Below, in pieces: positions 26,871-35,992 of a stretch of DNA of 64,000 bases; the stretch's first letter is position 1; each line of letters opens with the position of its first letter. Source of the stretch: JADMIH01 sp036399775. Lineage in GTDB: Bacteria > Chloroflexota > Chloroflexia > QHBQ01 > JADMIH01. The translations under genes were made by a program, and so were the position numbers. The notes beneath the pieces were generated by a model, which saw only the letters and a program-made list of their open reading frames with translations, was not told where the DNA came from and searched no databases. The stretch spans positions 1 through 64,000 of the forward strand of contig DASWMJ010000046.1 in the NCBI GenBank assembly GCA_036399775.1, in the 5' to 3' direction.

Positions 26871-28289
26871 ATGACCACAACACCCAACCCCCAGGTGAAC
26901 AGCGTCCCTGCCGCCCGAATAACTGCGCCCCTACAGCACGCGCAGGCTGCGGCTGGCGGCACGTCATCCCGCACGGCCCGTTACCGCCGCCTGATACACG
27001 ACCTCCGGCCCGGCGAGAAAGTGTTGCTCCTACAGAGGCGGCACCCCCTAGTCCTCCTGGGCAAGCTCTTCTGGCCTGCCGCACTCTTCGTCGTCTGGCT
27101 GGCAAGCCTCGTCTTCGTCCTCCCCCTCCTGACCGGCTTCAGCCAGGACCCTCTGCTATTCTCTAGCGGTCCCCCCACCTGGCTCCCTATGGTTTCCTGG
27201 ATAGTATGGATAACCCTGGCTGTTGGCATTATCCTCTGGGCAGCCTACTATATCTTCGATTGGGGCGACCACTGGATCGCCCTCACCACCCGCCGCCTGG
27301 TCATCATGGACAAGACTCTCTTCTTCCGCGAGACCCGCCGCGAGGCACCCCTGGCGAAGGTGCAAAACGTCATGGCGGAGTACCCGAACGCCTTTGGCAC
27401 CAGCCTGGACTTCGGCCATATCAAGGTGGACACAGCGGGCATAGGCGTGCTCGCCTTTCATGACGTGCCCCACCCCAAGGTGCTGCGGGAAGCTATCTTT
27501 GCCCAACAGGCTGCCATGCGCGCCAACCAGCCCCCACCCGAAGACCGCCGCCGGGCCTCCATTGAGAAGATTGTGCTGGGCGCTGACCCTCTCTCTTCAC
27601 ACGAGCGCCCCACCCCGCCCACAGGCAACCTGCCCCCAGGCTCGCGCGGGGGGATGCAACCTGGGCCTCCGTCGTCCGTACCTACTAGTGGAACTTTCGG
27701 TTCGCTCTTGCCGTTTTCAGCTCAACGCAGCGGCAAGATCGTCGTCTGGCACAGGCACTGGTACTTTCTAGCGCGCTCGGTTGGCTGGCCTCTCTTCATT
27801 TTCACGGCTTCCCTGGCCGGTTGGATAGCCTCGATAATGCTCGGCAAGCCGGGCATGGTCGGCCCTATCGAGAGCATCATGGGCTGGGTGACCGTCGCCC
27901 TCACCCCCATCTGCGGCCTGTGGGCGCTCTGGAACTTTGAAGACTGGCGCAACGACGTATACAAGCTGGACCACGAGCGCGTATATCATGTAGAGAGCCT
28001 GCCCCTCGGCATGCGCGAGCAATCGAAGGAGACCCTCATCACCCGCATCACCGACGTGACCTACCTCGTCCCCAGCCCCATCGCCAACCTGCTCAATTTC
28101 GGCGACGTGGTCATCAAGACCCCCGGCGAGGCAACCGAGTTCGTATTCAAGCACATACCTTGCCCAAGAGAGGTCCAACAGGAGATAATGGCCCGTGTAG
28201 ACGAATACCGCCTCAAAGAAGGCGCGGACGTGGACAGAGAAATTGAAGCCTGGATAAAGACCTACCATGAGGCGAATCGTAAAACGTGA
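26871..28289 (+). CDS. Membrane protein with two bacterial PH (bPH2) domains
   Basis: The 472-residue protein has two similar halves. Each has a pair of membrane segments (about 63-85/103-127 and 297-316/325-350) followed by a bPH2-type domain. The first contains HWIALTTRRLVIMDKTLFF; the second contains DVYKLDHERVYHVESLPLG and later ITDVTYLVPSPIANLLNFGD. The halves are joined by a Pro-rich linker (about 210-285). Bacterial PH proteins of the YdbS/YdbT type have membrane-associated, poorly defined roles. It is transcribed from its own near-leaderless promoter. Confidence 0.87.
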   Translation: MTTTPNPQVNSVPAARITAPLQHAQAAAGGTSSRTARYRRLIHDLRPGEKVLLLQRRHPLVLLGKLFWPAALFVVWLASLVFVLPLLTGFSQDPLLFSSGPPTWLPMVSWIVWITLAVGIILWAAYYIFDWGDHWIALTTRRLVIMDKTLFFRETRREAPLAKVQNVMAEYPNAFGTSLDFGHIKVDTAGIGVLAFHDVPHPKVLREAIFAQQAAMRANQPPPEDRRRASIEKIVLGADPLSSHERPTPPTGNLPPGSRGGMQPGPPSSVPTSGTFGSLLPFSAQRSGKIVVWHRHWYFLARSVGWPLFIFTASLAGWIASIMLGKPGMVGPIESIMGWVTVALTPICGLWALWNFEDWRNDVYKLDHERVYHVESLPLGMREQSKETLITRITDVTYLVPSPIANLLNFGDVVIKTPGEATEFVFKHIPCPREVQQEIMARVDEYRLKEGADVDREIEAWIKTYHEANRKT

Positions 28290-28411
28290 AACGTGATTAC
28301 GGTGAACCGCAAAGACGCAAAGAAGCGCAAAGTTCGCTAAGATAATATGAATGGAACTGCAGAGGCGCGGAGACGCTGAGGTTATTTAGAGATTACGTTT
28401 CACGTTTCACT
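28279..28411. repeat. Nested inverted repeats: ACGTGAAACGTGA arms and a CGCAAAGACGC arm
   Basis: Outer arms with AAACGTGAAACGT-like units lie at 28279-28300 and 28389-28411. Between them is AACCGCAAAGACGCAAAGAAG (about 28303-28325), which also occurs in the element at 59922-60057. Confidence 0.65.
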
Positions 28412-28429
28412 CTCAGAACGGACACCCGC

Positions 28430-31009
28430 ATGAAGCAAGCATATGGCCGCATACTTACATTTCTTATGACGGTTGCCCTGGTGCTGGTGGCTGCTGCTTC
28501 TCCTGGCGCTAGTTTTACATATGCTGCTCCCGCCGCGCAGGCTAAGCTCACCGTTACGGCAACGGGGGGGTATGGGGATGAAGGCTCGTACATCCTCAGC
28601 GAGTGGTTCCCTATCAGAGTGACCCTCGCCAACCCGGCAGGCGGCCAGTCTATGCGCGTGCGGGTTGAGGTAGACTCCCAGGGGAGCCAGTTCAACCAGA
28701 GCGCAGGCACTTACATGCGCGAGATTGACCTCGCCCCTTCCGCCCGTAAAGAAGTCACCCTCTACGCTTACTCCGACAACTTCGCCCGCTCGATGGAGGT
28801 GCGGGTGGCTCGTGGCAGCACCGTCATAGACAAGGTCACGGTCAAGCTCAACCCACTGGAGAAGGCCACCACAGTCCTGGTGGGCGTGATCTCCTCGGAT
28901 GCCGCCCTGCTCAATATCCTCAAGAGCGAGCCTCTAGGCCACGTCGAGATTCCCCTGGGTTATTCCACCTATGGCCAATCCTACGGCGGCACCGCATCCC
29001 CCCAACCTGAGGCCCTCTCTACCATCACACACCTGGAACTGAGCGATTTGCCCACTCTATCCCCGGCCCTGGATAGCCTCGGCGCAATCGTGATAGACGA
29101 CGTAGATACAGGCCAGCTAACCGCCGAGCAGAAGCAATCCCTGGTCGCCTGGGTAACGCGTGGCGGCTCTCTCACCGTAGTAGCCCGCCCCGGAGCCACC
29201 GAGACCGCCAACGGCCTGGCCGATCTCCTCCCTGTCACCCTTGACGGCACGCCGCGCACCCTCACCAGCGTCCAATCGCTTGGCGACCTCATAGCCGTCC
29301 CTATCACAGCCACTTCTCCGATAATAGTCTCTAATGCCGCCCTCAAGACTGACCCTCTCGTGGCTGCTCGCGTGCTGGCCCACCAGGATGGCACGCCCCT
29401 CGTCGCCATGCGCGACCTGGGTATTGGCCAGGTGATATACCTCGCCCTCTCCCCGTCCATCGCGCCGCTCAAAGGGTCGGATGGCCTCGTGCCCCTGTTC
29501 AAGCGTCTCATGGCCGATCACCCGATCCATACCTCCCTGGGCGCTATGCGTCGCAACACCAACGGCTACGGCTACAGCTACTATCTAGGCCCTGGCAAAG
29601 TCTTCGATACCTACGGCAGCATCTTCGACTGGCCCGGCCTCGAACTGCCCGACCCCATGCTTATCTGCCTTTTCCTTTTTGTTTACATAATGGTCATCGG
29701 CCCTGCCAACTTCATCGTGTTACGCCGCATGCGCCGCGCCGAGCTTGCCTGGATTACTATCCCGGCTCTCGTGGTCGTCTTCTCCATAGGCGCGTACATC
29801 CTCGCTTACCAATCTAAGGGCGGCGACCTCATAGCCATCCGCGCGAACCTGGTGCAGACCGTGGCGGATGTCCAGCGCGCCAATGTTACCCAGGTGCTCG
29901 GCCTCTTCTCCCCCAACCGCGACACCTACCGTCTGGAGGTAGGCGAAGATAGCGGCATCACAGAGATCAACTCCTACGGCTACGGCGGCGATCCCGGCAG
30001 CGTGCCCATCCAGGTGGCGGGCGGCAATCCCACCACCGTTGACAACGTAAAGATCAACACCTGGACCCTGCGCGGCTTCATGGCCGAGAACACGGTAGCC
30101 GCCGAGTCGCCTCTCGAAGCCGACCTGCGGATGGGCGACAATATTATCGAGGGCATCGTCCGCAACCGCACGGGCCAGCCCCTGCATGATGTCGCGCTCA
30201 TCCGGGGAGCGGCCTACCAGCATATCGGCCTGATGGCCCCCGGCCAGCGCGCCGAAGTCAAGCTGAGCGTTACATCATACCCCTTCCCTACCGGCGGCTC
30301 GCCTGTGCACCTCCTGCCCCTCCCGCCGGGCGTGGTAGACCCATCTTCCCAGGGTGGCTACTACGGCTCGTCCTCCGCCAACGTCAACAACCCCGACCAG
30401 CGCGCCTACAACCGCCGCGTCGAGTTCCTCAACATGGCCCTCTACCCACTCCTGTCCGACAGCGCGCCCACCAACCTCAACGTGATAGCCCTCGCCTGGG
30501 GCCCCGCCGCCCCCAGCGACTTCCGGCTGACCAGCCACACCGCGGGCTACAGCGAAGTCAACATATGGATGAACCAGCTTCCGGTGCTCGCGGGCCAGAA
30601 GCCGCGCATGAAAGCGGGTACCGTGCCTTTCGCAATCTACGCGCCCGGCACGCAGCCTGCCTGGGTAACAAAGCTACCAAACAATGCGACGATGAACTTC
30701 ACCATCAACCCCTACGCCGACATTTTATATCGCCTCCCCCCCGGTACACGCCCGGACAGGCTGGCGCTGCAATGGTCGTTCACCTCAGGCCTTCAGAACA
30801 GTGCCGTTCTCATGGCTTACAATGTCCGCTCCGGCGAATGGGACCGCATCGGCACCGTCAACGGCGGCCAGGGCGCGGCGGCGGGCATCCAAAGCCCTGC
30901 CGATTACGTCGGCCCGGCAGGGGACGTAACTATACGCCTGCTCTCGGAGTCCGGCCCGCAGACCTGGGACTTTTCCTCCCTTGACCTAATCCTCAACGAG
31001 ACGCCCTGA
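28430..31009 (+). CDS. Large exported/membrane protein of the ABC-2 operon (GATase1-like domain)
   Basis: The 859-residue protein has a signal peptide (about 1-33). A beta-rich domain follows (about 38-140), then an alpha/beta region resembling a class-I glutamine-amidotransferase-like fold without catalytic residues (about 145-370). Two TM segments come next (about 408-430 and 438-460), then a long exported C-terminal domain (about 470-859). The order matches proteins encoded beside ABC-2 type transporters in Firmicutes and Chloroflexota. The ATPase gene starts three bases after its stop and the permease gene follows, so it is probably a transporter partner. Substrate unknown. Confidence 0.8.
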   Translation: MKQAYGRILTFLMTVALVLVAAASPGASFTYAAPAAQAKLTVTATGGYGDEGSYILSEWFPIRVTLANPAGGQSMRVRVEVDSQGSQFNQSAGTYMREIDLAPSARKEVTLYAYSDNFARSMEVRVARGSTVIDKVTVKLNPLEKATTVLVGVISSDAALLNILKSEPLGHVEIPLGYSTYGQSYGGTASPQPEALSTITHLELSDLPTLSPALDSLGAIVIDDVDTGQLTAEQKQSLVAWVTRGGSLTVVARPGATETANGLADLLPVTLDGTPRTLTSVQSLGDLIAVPITATSPIIVSNAALKTDPLVAARVLAHQDGTPLVAMRDLGIGQVIYLALSPSIAPLKGSDGLVPLFKRLMADHPIHTSLGAMRRNTNGYGYSYYLGPGKVFDTYGSIFDWPGLELPDPMLICLFLFVYIMVIGPANFIVLRRMRRAELAWITIPALVVVFSIGAYILAYQSKGGDLIAIRANLVQTVADVQRANVTQVLGLFSPNRDTYRLEVGEDSGITEINSYGYGGDPGSVPIQVAGGNPTTVDNVKINTWTLRGFMAENTVAAESPLEADLRMGDNIIEGIVRNRTGQPLHDVALIRGAAYQHIGLMAPGQRAEVKLSVTSYPFPTGGSPVHLLPLPPGVVDPSSQGGYYGSSSANVNNPDQRAYNRRVEFLNMALYPLLSDSAPTNLNVIALAWGPAAPSDFRLTSHTAGYSEVNIWMNQLPVLAGQKPRMKAGTVPFAIYAPGTQPAWVTKLPNNATMNFTINPYADILYRLPPGTRPDRLALQWSFTSGLQNSAVLMAYNVRSGEWDRIGTVNGGQGAAAGIQSPADYVGPAGDVTIRLLSESGPQTWDFSSLDLILNETP

Positions 31010-31012
31010 ACC

Positions 31013-32164
31013 ATGTCCACTCCCACCATGACGCCACCTATCGTAGAGACCCGCAACCTCACCAAGCGTTACGGCAACTTCACCGCACTCTACGACCTCA
31101 ACCTCTCAATCGAGCGCGGCTCTATCTACGGCTTCATCGGCCCCAACGGCGCGGGCAAGACCACCACCATGCGTATCATCGCCACCCTCCTTGAGCCGAC
31201 GGGCGGTCAAGCGTGGGTATCCGGCTACCCCGTCACCCAGGAGCCGCGCGAAGTCCGCCGCCGCATAGGCTACATGCCCGACTTCTTCGGCGTGTACGAC
31301 AATATGAAGGTGTGGGAGTACCTCGATTTCTTTGCCGCCGCTTACAACGTCCCCCAGCCTCGCCGCAAGCCGATGATTGACGATCTGCTCGCCCTCGTAG
31401 AGCTTACCGCCAAGCGCGACAGCTTCGTTGAGGACCTCTCTCGCGGTATGAAGCAGCGCCTCTGCCTCGCCCGCACCCTGGTCCACGAGCCTGAACTCCT
31501 CATCCTGGACGAGCCTGCTTCCGGCCTGGACCCCCACGCCCGCATAGAATTGCGCGAATTGCTGAAAGCCCTCCGCGCCCTGGGCAAGACTATCCTGGTC
31601 TCTTCGCACATCCTCACCGAGCTTGCCGAGATGTGTACCCACGTCGCGATCATCGAGCGCGGCCACTTGCTGGTGAACGGCAGCGTATCAGACATCCTAC
31701 AGAACATGCGCCCCTCCCGCGACATCTACGTGCGCGTGCTCGACCGCGCCCCCCTGGCGATGGGCATACTGGAACGCTTCCAGGGCGTAGTGAGCGTCCA
31801 GGCGTTACCCCCCGGCTACAAATCGGGCAAGGGCCGCCAACCCATGCAGGCAACCCAACCCGTCGAGCCTGCCGCGCAGCCCCAGCCAGGCGCGTTACCC
31901 CCACCGCCCCCGCCACCCGACGCCACTATACATTCGCCTGAACAACCACAACTCAGCACTCAAAACTCAGCACTCAGCACTGGTTTCGCCGTCCCCCCGG
32001 TGGGACCCGCCACCATCCACCTCAAAGTGAGCGGCGACGACCTCCTCCTGAACGCGATGCTGGCGCAACTGGTCCACCAGGGTGTGCCCGTCTTCGGCTT
32101 TGAAGAGGCCATAGGCGATCTCGAAGACATCTTCCTGCGCACCACCAAGGGCCTTGTGCAGTAA
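31013..32164 (+). CDS. ABC transporter ATP-binding protein (ABC-2 type) with repeat-derived insertion
   Basis: The 383-residue ATPase has Walker A GPNGAGKT (43-50), signature LSRGM (142-146), Walker B LLILDE (162-167) and a switch histidine in SSHIL. It is of the ABC-2 (gliding/antibiotic-export) type. A 60-residue low-complexity insertion (about 270-328) separates the core from the C-terminal domain. It contains LSTQNSALST, which is encoded by an AGCACTCA-type tandem repeat. The start is three bases from the upstream stop. It presumably energises the permease encoded next. Substrate unknown. Confidence 0.93.
   Translation: MSTPTMTPPIVETRNLTKRYGNFTALYDLNLSIERGSIYGFIGPNGAGKTTTMRIIATLLEPTGGQAWVSGYPVTQEPREVRRRIGYMPDFFGVYDNMKVWEYLDFFAAAYNVPQPRRKPMIDDLLALVELTAKRDSFVEDLSRGMKQRLCLARTLVHEPELLILDEPASGLDPHARIELRELLKALRALGKTILVSSHILTELAEMCTHVAIIERGHLLVNGSVSDILQNMRPSRDIYVRVLDRAPLAMGILERFQGVVSVQALPPGYKSGKGRQPMQATQPVEPAAQPQPGALPPPPPPPDATIHSPEQPQLSTQNSALSTGFAVPPVGPATIHLKVSGDDLLLNAMLAQLVHQGVPVFGFEEAIGDLEDIFLRTTKGLVQ
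31943..31983. repeat. AGCACTCA tandem repeat inside the ABC ATPase gene
   Basis: ACTCAGCACTCAAAACTCAGCACTC-type units lie in frame and encode LSTQNSALST. The same units occur in the intergenic array at 18748-18780. Confidence 0.75.
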
Positions 32165-32232
32165 TTTTAGATTTTAGATTTTAGATTTTAGATTGCGAAA
32201 ATTTGTCACCTCAATCTAAAATCTAAAATCGA
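32165..32232. repeat. Inverted short-tandem array, AGATTTT type
   Basis: Four AGATTTT units (32165-32193) face complementary AATCTAAAATCT units (32213-32230) across about 20 nt, directly after the ATPase stop codon. Confidence 0.75.
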
Positions 32233-32243
32233 GAGATGGAGAA

Positions 32244-33278
32244 ATGATGCTAGTAAACCCAGTCATAGTGAAAGAGTTGCGCGGGCGCATGCGTGGCTCG
32301 CGTGCCGCCGTCGTGTTGGTAATCTACCTGGGCGTGCTAAGCTTTGCTACATGGATGGTCTACCTGGCGACCCAGGGCATCTCCAGCGGCTACAATGGCT
32401 CTCAGCCCTCCCAGATGGGCAAGATACTTTTCGGCGCGCTCGTCAGCTTCCAGACCATCATGGTCTCTCTCCTCACTCCTGCCTTCACCGCAGGCTCTAT
32501 CACCTCCGAGCGCGAGCAAAAGACCTACGACCTGCTTGTGACCACCCTCCTACCCGCCCGCTCTATCATATTCGGCAAGCTAGGCTCTGCCCTGGCCTAC
32601 GTGGTGCTGCTCATACTCGCTATCGCTCCCATCGAAAGCATGGCCTTTATGTTTGGAGGCGTGTCGCCCGAAGAGATAATTTTGTCACAGGTGGTCATGC
32701 TGGCAGCCGCCCTCCTCTTCGCTTCCACCGGCATCTTCTGGTCGGCCCTGCTCCGCAGCAGCGTAGCCAGTAACGTGCTCACCTACGGCACCATCCTCTT
32801 CCTGCTTATAGGCGTACCTTTCCTCTATCTCACCGTCACCTCCATAATGACCGCGTCCTCCGGCGGTACCGTGACGAACGAGCCTGCCTTCTACTATGTT
32901 AGCGGCGTCGTTCTCTCATCTAACCCCCTGGTTGCTATGGGTATCAGCGAAGCCTTATACTCGCAGGGCGACTCCCTCTTCATCTACACCACTACCAACT
33001 TCCTCAACGGCCAACCCCTCCTGATTGTCTCTCCCTGGCTCGTCTTTTGCATAGAAGCTTTGCTCCTGAGTACCATCCTGATCCTCATCAGCATTAGAAA
33101 GGTGCAGCCCATCCGCTACAGGTCTCATGCCCGCCGCGCGCCCCAACCCGCTATCCCCATTACCCTGGCCTCCACCGAAACGGCACTACCCCTGCACGTA
33201 ATACAACCATTGGAGAGCAGCGAGCCACCTATGCATCAAAGTAAGGAGGCGGATGAGCAACAGTCCCTTCGGGGCTAG
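32244..33278 (+). CDS. ABC-2 type transporter permease
   Basis: The 344-residue protein has six or more hydrophobic segments. Its first part, NPVIVKELRGRMRGSRA, with a long helix and then ITSEREQKTYDLLVTTLL, is typical of ABC-2 permeases. The second Met (32247) is the better start because GGAG lies six bases before it. The C-terminal 60 residues are polar. Third gene of the operon with the exported protein and the ATPase, separated from the latter only by the AGATTTT array. Confidence 0.9.
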   Translation: MMLVNPVIVKELRGRMRGSRAAVVLVIYLGVLSFATWMVYLATQGISSGYNGSQPSQMGKILFGALVSFQTIMVSLLTPAFTAGSITSEREQKTYDLLVTTLLPARSIIFGKLGSALAYVVLLILAIAPIESMAFMFGGVSPEEIILSQVVMLAAALLFASTGIFWSALLRSSVASNVLTYGTILFLLIGVPFLYLTVTSIMTASSGGTVTNEPAFYYVSGVVLSSNPLVAMGISEALYSQGDSLFIYTTTNFLNGQPLLIVSPWLVFCIEALLLSTILILISIRKVQPIRYRSHARRAPQPAIPITLASTETALPLHVIQPLESSEPPMHQSKEADEQQSLRG

Positions 33279-33617
33279 TTTGGGTTGCTACTCCCAAATT
33301 GATGCCGGGGCTATTGCAAAGTCGGGATATATGGGAACGCCACCCCAGTATCTATGTCATTCTAAGCGCAGCGAAGAATCTCGTCCCTCGCCCATCCTCT
33401 TGCCTTTATTCTGTCATCCTTGCTTTACCCGAACTAATACGCGAGGAACGAGATTCTTCGCTGCGCTCAGAATGACATGGTTGGTTGGTTCGCCTGCGTT
33501 GGGCATATCTCCGACTTTGTATCAGCCTTGCTATGTAGGCTGACTAAGGTTGCTTCAACGGCGTCCAGTGCGGGCGCAATGATAACCTCGCAACGGGTAG
33601 TGTGGCATAATGGGCTT
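33279..33617. other. Intergenic region with MITE copy 2
   Basis: The 339-nt spacer contains the MITE-like element at 33354-33478 and a candidate -10 box (CATAAT, 33605-33610) seven nucleotides before the next start codon. Frames through it encode only MITE-derived peptide. Confidence 0.55.
33354..33478. repeat. MITE-like element, GTCATTCTGAACG family (copy 2)
   Basis: The 125-bp element has 31-bp terminal inverted repeats with one mismatch (ATGTCATTCTAAGCGCAGCG and its complement). Confidence 0.85.
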
Positions 33618-35057
33618 ATGAAGCCAAACCACAATGGTACTCTCGCTTCTTCCCCTCTATGGATCGCTGCCCTGGCCAATCTCGCGCCGGCTCTCCTCCA
33701 ACTCCTCTTTTTCTTCCCTATAGTCAGCGAAGGGCGCTCGCTTGATTTGCCTCTGTGGCCCGGTGCCGGCTTTGGTCCTTTATTCCGCGTGGATGGCCTC
33801 TCTCTCATCTTTGGCGTGGCGTGGACGCTGAGTGCCGCCCTGGCTGCGACCTCGCTCAGGTATACGGCCCGCAACCGGCTGCTTCTCAACGTCCTGGCCT
33901 GCCTCATCTCTGCCGGGTTGCTTCTTGTTGCTTATGCGCGGCACCCCCTCGTTTTGTACCTGGGGTGGGAAGTCGCCGGGCTTGGATTGTGGCTGTCGTT
34001 GCGCTCAATCGGGCAAGGCCGCGCCCCCAGGTGGTTGCCAGTCATGCTGCATCTACCAGGCGTGCCCCTACTGCTCCTAATTTTGATAGGCGTGATATAC
34101 CCGTTCGCCCCACCTTTCGGTGGGATCGCGCAACAGTGGGCGCTGCCTGTTGCGATAGCCCTTGCCGTAGTAGTCATGCAGCGATCAGGTTGCTGGCCTT
34201 TCGGGGGGTGGCTGCGCGAGGCCGAACGCGCTTCAGGAGGGACGGGTAAACCCCTGCTGGGTCTATACGCTTTGGCCGCCCCATACCTCCTGGCGAAAGC
34301 GTTGGTCGCCGCGCCCTGGGACGCGCTGGGAATATGGGCGCTTACCCTGTCAGGCACGGTAGCGTTGGTGGGTAGCGTAGCTGCTATGCTTCTAACTCGA
34401 ACAACTAGCATCTCTGTCGCGGTAGGCGCATATACTGGGACTGCGCTAGTCGGCTTCGCGCTGGCACCGGGCGCACCTTTAGCTGCTGCGGGAGCAGTCG
34501 CCATACTATTGAGCGGCGTATTCTGGCTGGCAGCCTGGGCGGGAGCGGACCACATAAGCGCAACCTACCGCGCGCCCATGCTGTTTATGGGCGCTCTCAC
34601 AGGGGTGTGGCTGATCGCGCAGGGCGCTCTCAGCCTTCATTACGGATTGGTGGCTGCCATCGTACTCCCAGCTATACTTCTAGCGGCGCTCGCATCGGCC
34701 TCCTCACAAGACAGCCTCAAACCGCCCGATACTACCCCACCACGCATCACGTTTCACGCACTATCCATAATCTCTATAGTCTTACTGCTATTAGCGTCCC
34801 TGTTCCCTCAGGCCGCCGTCGAGGGTGTGCTGCGTCCTGCCGTGCAGGCAATGGCCGGGGGAGTGGGCGCGCTGGCCGGGGTGACGACCGACTGGGGGAT
34901 TGGGTTAGCCGTGAGGTCGCCGGATGGGGTGGCGCTTGCCGCGCTGCCCGCCACAGGCATAGGGTTAGCAGTATTCCTGGCGGCGGTTTCCATATACTGG
35001 CTCAAGAGGTTAGCGGCCCGCCTCATGCGCCGCCATGCGGCACCCACGCCCGAATGA
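33618..35057 (+). CDS. NuoL/M/N-like proton-translocating subunit homologue (diverged)
   Basis: I start the protein at the ATG at 33618 (479 residues); the upstream 47 codons lie in a MITE. About 14 hydrophobic segments are visible. FRVDGLSLIFGVAWTL followed by LVLYLGWEVAGLG matches the antiporter-like complex I subunits, including the conserved Glu in the WE pair. PFGGWLREAERA corresponds to PFHxWLPDA, with the His and Asp replaced. Complex-I and Mrp-type subunits move protons or sodium ions. The next gene overlaps by ATGA. No other nuo gene lies nearby, so this may be an orphan two-gene module. Confidence 0.75.
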   Translation: MKPNHNGTLASSPLWIAALANLAPALLQLLFFFPIVSEGRSLDLPLWPGAGFGPLFRVDGLSLIFGVAWTLSAALAATSLRYTARNRLLLNVLACLISAGLLLVAYARHPLVLYLGWEVAGLGLWLSLRSIGQGRAPRWLPVMLHLPGVPLLLLILIGVIYPFAPPFGGIAQQWALPVAIALAVVVMQRSGCWPFGGWLREAERASGGTGKPLLGLYALAAPYLLAKALVAAPWDALGIWALTLSGTVALVGSVAAMLLTRTTSISVAVGAYTGTALVGFALAPGAPLAAAGAVAILLSGVFWLAAWAGADHISATYRAPMLFMGALTGVWLIAQGALSLHYGLVAAIVLPAILLAALASASSQDSLKPPDTTPPRITFHALSIISIVLLLLASLFPQAAVEGVLRPAVQAMAGGVGALAGVTTDWGIGLAVRSPDGVALAALPATGIGLAVFLAAVSIYWLKRLAARLMRRHAAPTPE

Positions 35058-35764
35058 CACCCTTCGCAGGCTTTTCCGACTGGACGCTTGCATTACTGCC
35101 GCGCCTCTTCCTCTATCCCGGCGGGCTGTGGATGCTGGCCGCGCTCATTGCCCTGCTCATCGCTACGAATGGCCGCGCGTCACGTAGCTACAGGTCGCTC
35201 CTGAACGACCTGGCGCAAGCTAATCTGCCTGCATTCGCCACCGCCTGGGCTGCCCTCTCCCTCCTGCCATTGCCAGGCACGCAGCCGCTTCCCTTTCCCA
35301 CAGATAGGCTCTCCCTGGCCGCGTTGCTTGCCCTCTCGATGCTCTTTGATGTGCCTTCAACCAGACGCGAGCACGGCCTTGCGGGCACGGCTATTACCCT
35401 GGCGATTATGGCCCCCATGCCGGGGGGACAGGCCATCCTCAACGTGGGCAGGGAAGTTACGATAGCGGACTGGTTGTCGCTGCTGGCTGTGGCGGCGGGC
35501 TTGGTAGCGTTGGTGGCAGACGGCGCGCTCAGCCTGTCGAATGGCGTGCGGTGGCTGGGTTGGCTGGGGCTTGGGGCAGCCCCCATCTGGCACCAGGCGC
35601 TCATCTCAAACGCGCTTTGGGTTAGTCTTATCTATGCGCTTGCGATAGGGGTATTCGCCTGGGTAACCGGCCTCGTGTGGAGAAGGGCGAACAGCATGGT
35701 AGCCGCCAGTGCGGCGTTTAGTCTGTCTGCCATGTCGCTCCTGGCGGCCTTACTCGCCGGGTAA
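35054..35764 (+). CDS. Polytopic membrane protein coupled to the NuoN-like gene
   Basis: The 236-residue protein begins at an ATG overlapping the previous stop (ATGA). About seven hydrophobic segments are present. The stretch FPTDRLSLAALLALSMLF followed by a polar loop and APMPGGQAIL faintly recalls NuoH/HycD-type subunits, but I cannot support that assignment. Coupling implies a stoichiometric partner of the upstream NuoL/M/N-like protein. Function unknown. Confidence 0.7.
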   Translation: MTPFAGFSDWTLALLPRLFLYPGGLWMLAALIALLIATNGRASRSYRSLLNDLAQANLPAFATAWAALSLLPLPGTQPLPFPTDRLSLAALLALSMLFDVPSTRREHGLAGTAITLAIMAPMPGGQAILNVGREVTIADWLSLLAVAAGLVALVADGALSLSNGVRWLGWLGLGAAPIWHQALISNALWVSLIYALAIGVFAWVTGLVWRRANSMVAASAAFSLSAMSLLAALLAG

Positions 35765-35813
35765 AGATGAATGCTGCTTGTAGCGATTATTGCGACCCGA
35801 CCACGATTTGTTA

Positions 35814-35897
35814 CGCCCCTCCGGGGCTATAAAGGAGAGAGGGCAGCTTACCCCAGGCTCGCGCCGTGGGGCTACTTTCTTTCGCCCCTCCGGGGCT
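35814..35897. repeat. Solitary REP doublet (third copy)
   Basis: CGCCCCTCCGGGGCT occurs at 35814-35828 and 35883-35897, separated by TTACCCCAGGCTCGCGCC and flanks, the same internal motif as in the doublets beside the transposase at 8.8-9.4 kb. No transposase gene is adjacent. Confidence 0.85.
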
Positions 35898-35908
35898 ACT
35901 GCCCTCCG

Positions 35909-35992
35909 ACCCCTAACCCCTAACCCCTCACCCCTAACCCCTAACCCCTAACCCCTAACCCCTAACCCCTAACCCCTAACCCCTGGCCCCTA
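35909..35992. repeat. Twelve-unit heptamer array (ACCCCTA)
   Basis: Twelve consecutive heptamers occur, nine of them exactly ACCCCTA and the others one base different. This is the longest array in the window, between convergent genes. It supplies the last codons and stop of the minus-strand PLD gene. Confidence 0.92.

Noticed and set aside
33253..33543. Plus-strand frame with SKRSEES and RFFAALRMT
   Set aside because: These peptides are translations of the MITE terminal repeats, not a gene.
35909..35992. CRISPR array or true telomere
   Set aside because: Units are seven bases without spacers, so not CRISPR; the array lies between ordinary genes, not at a chromosome end.
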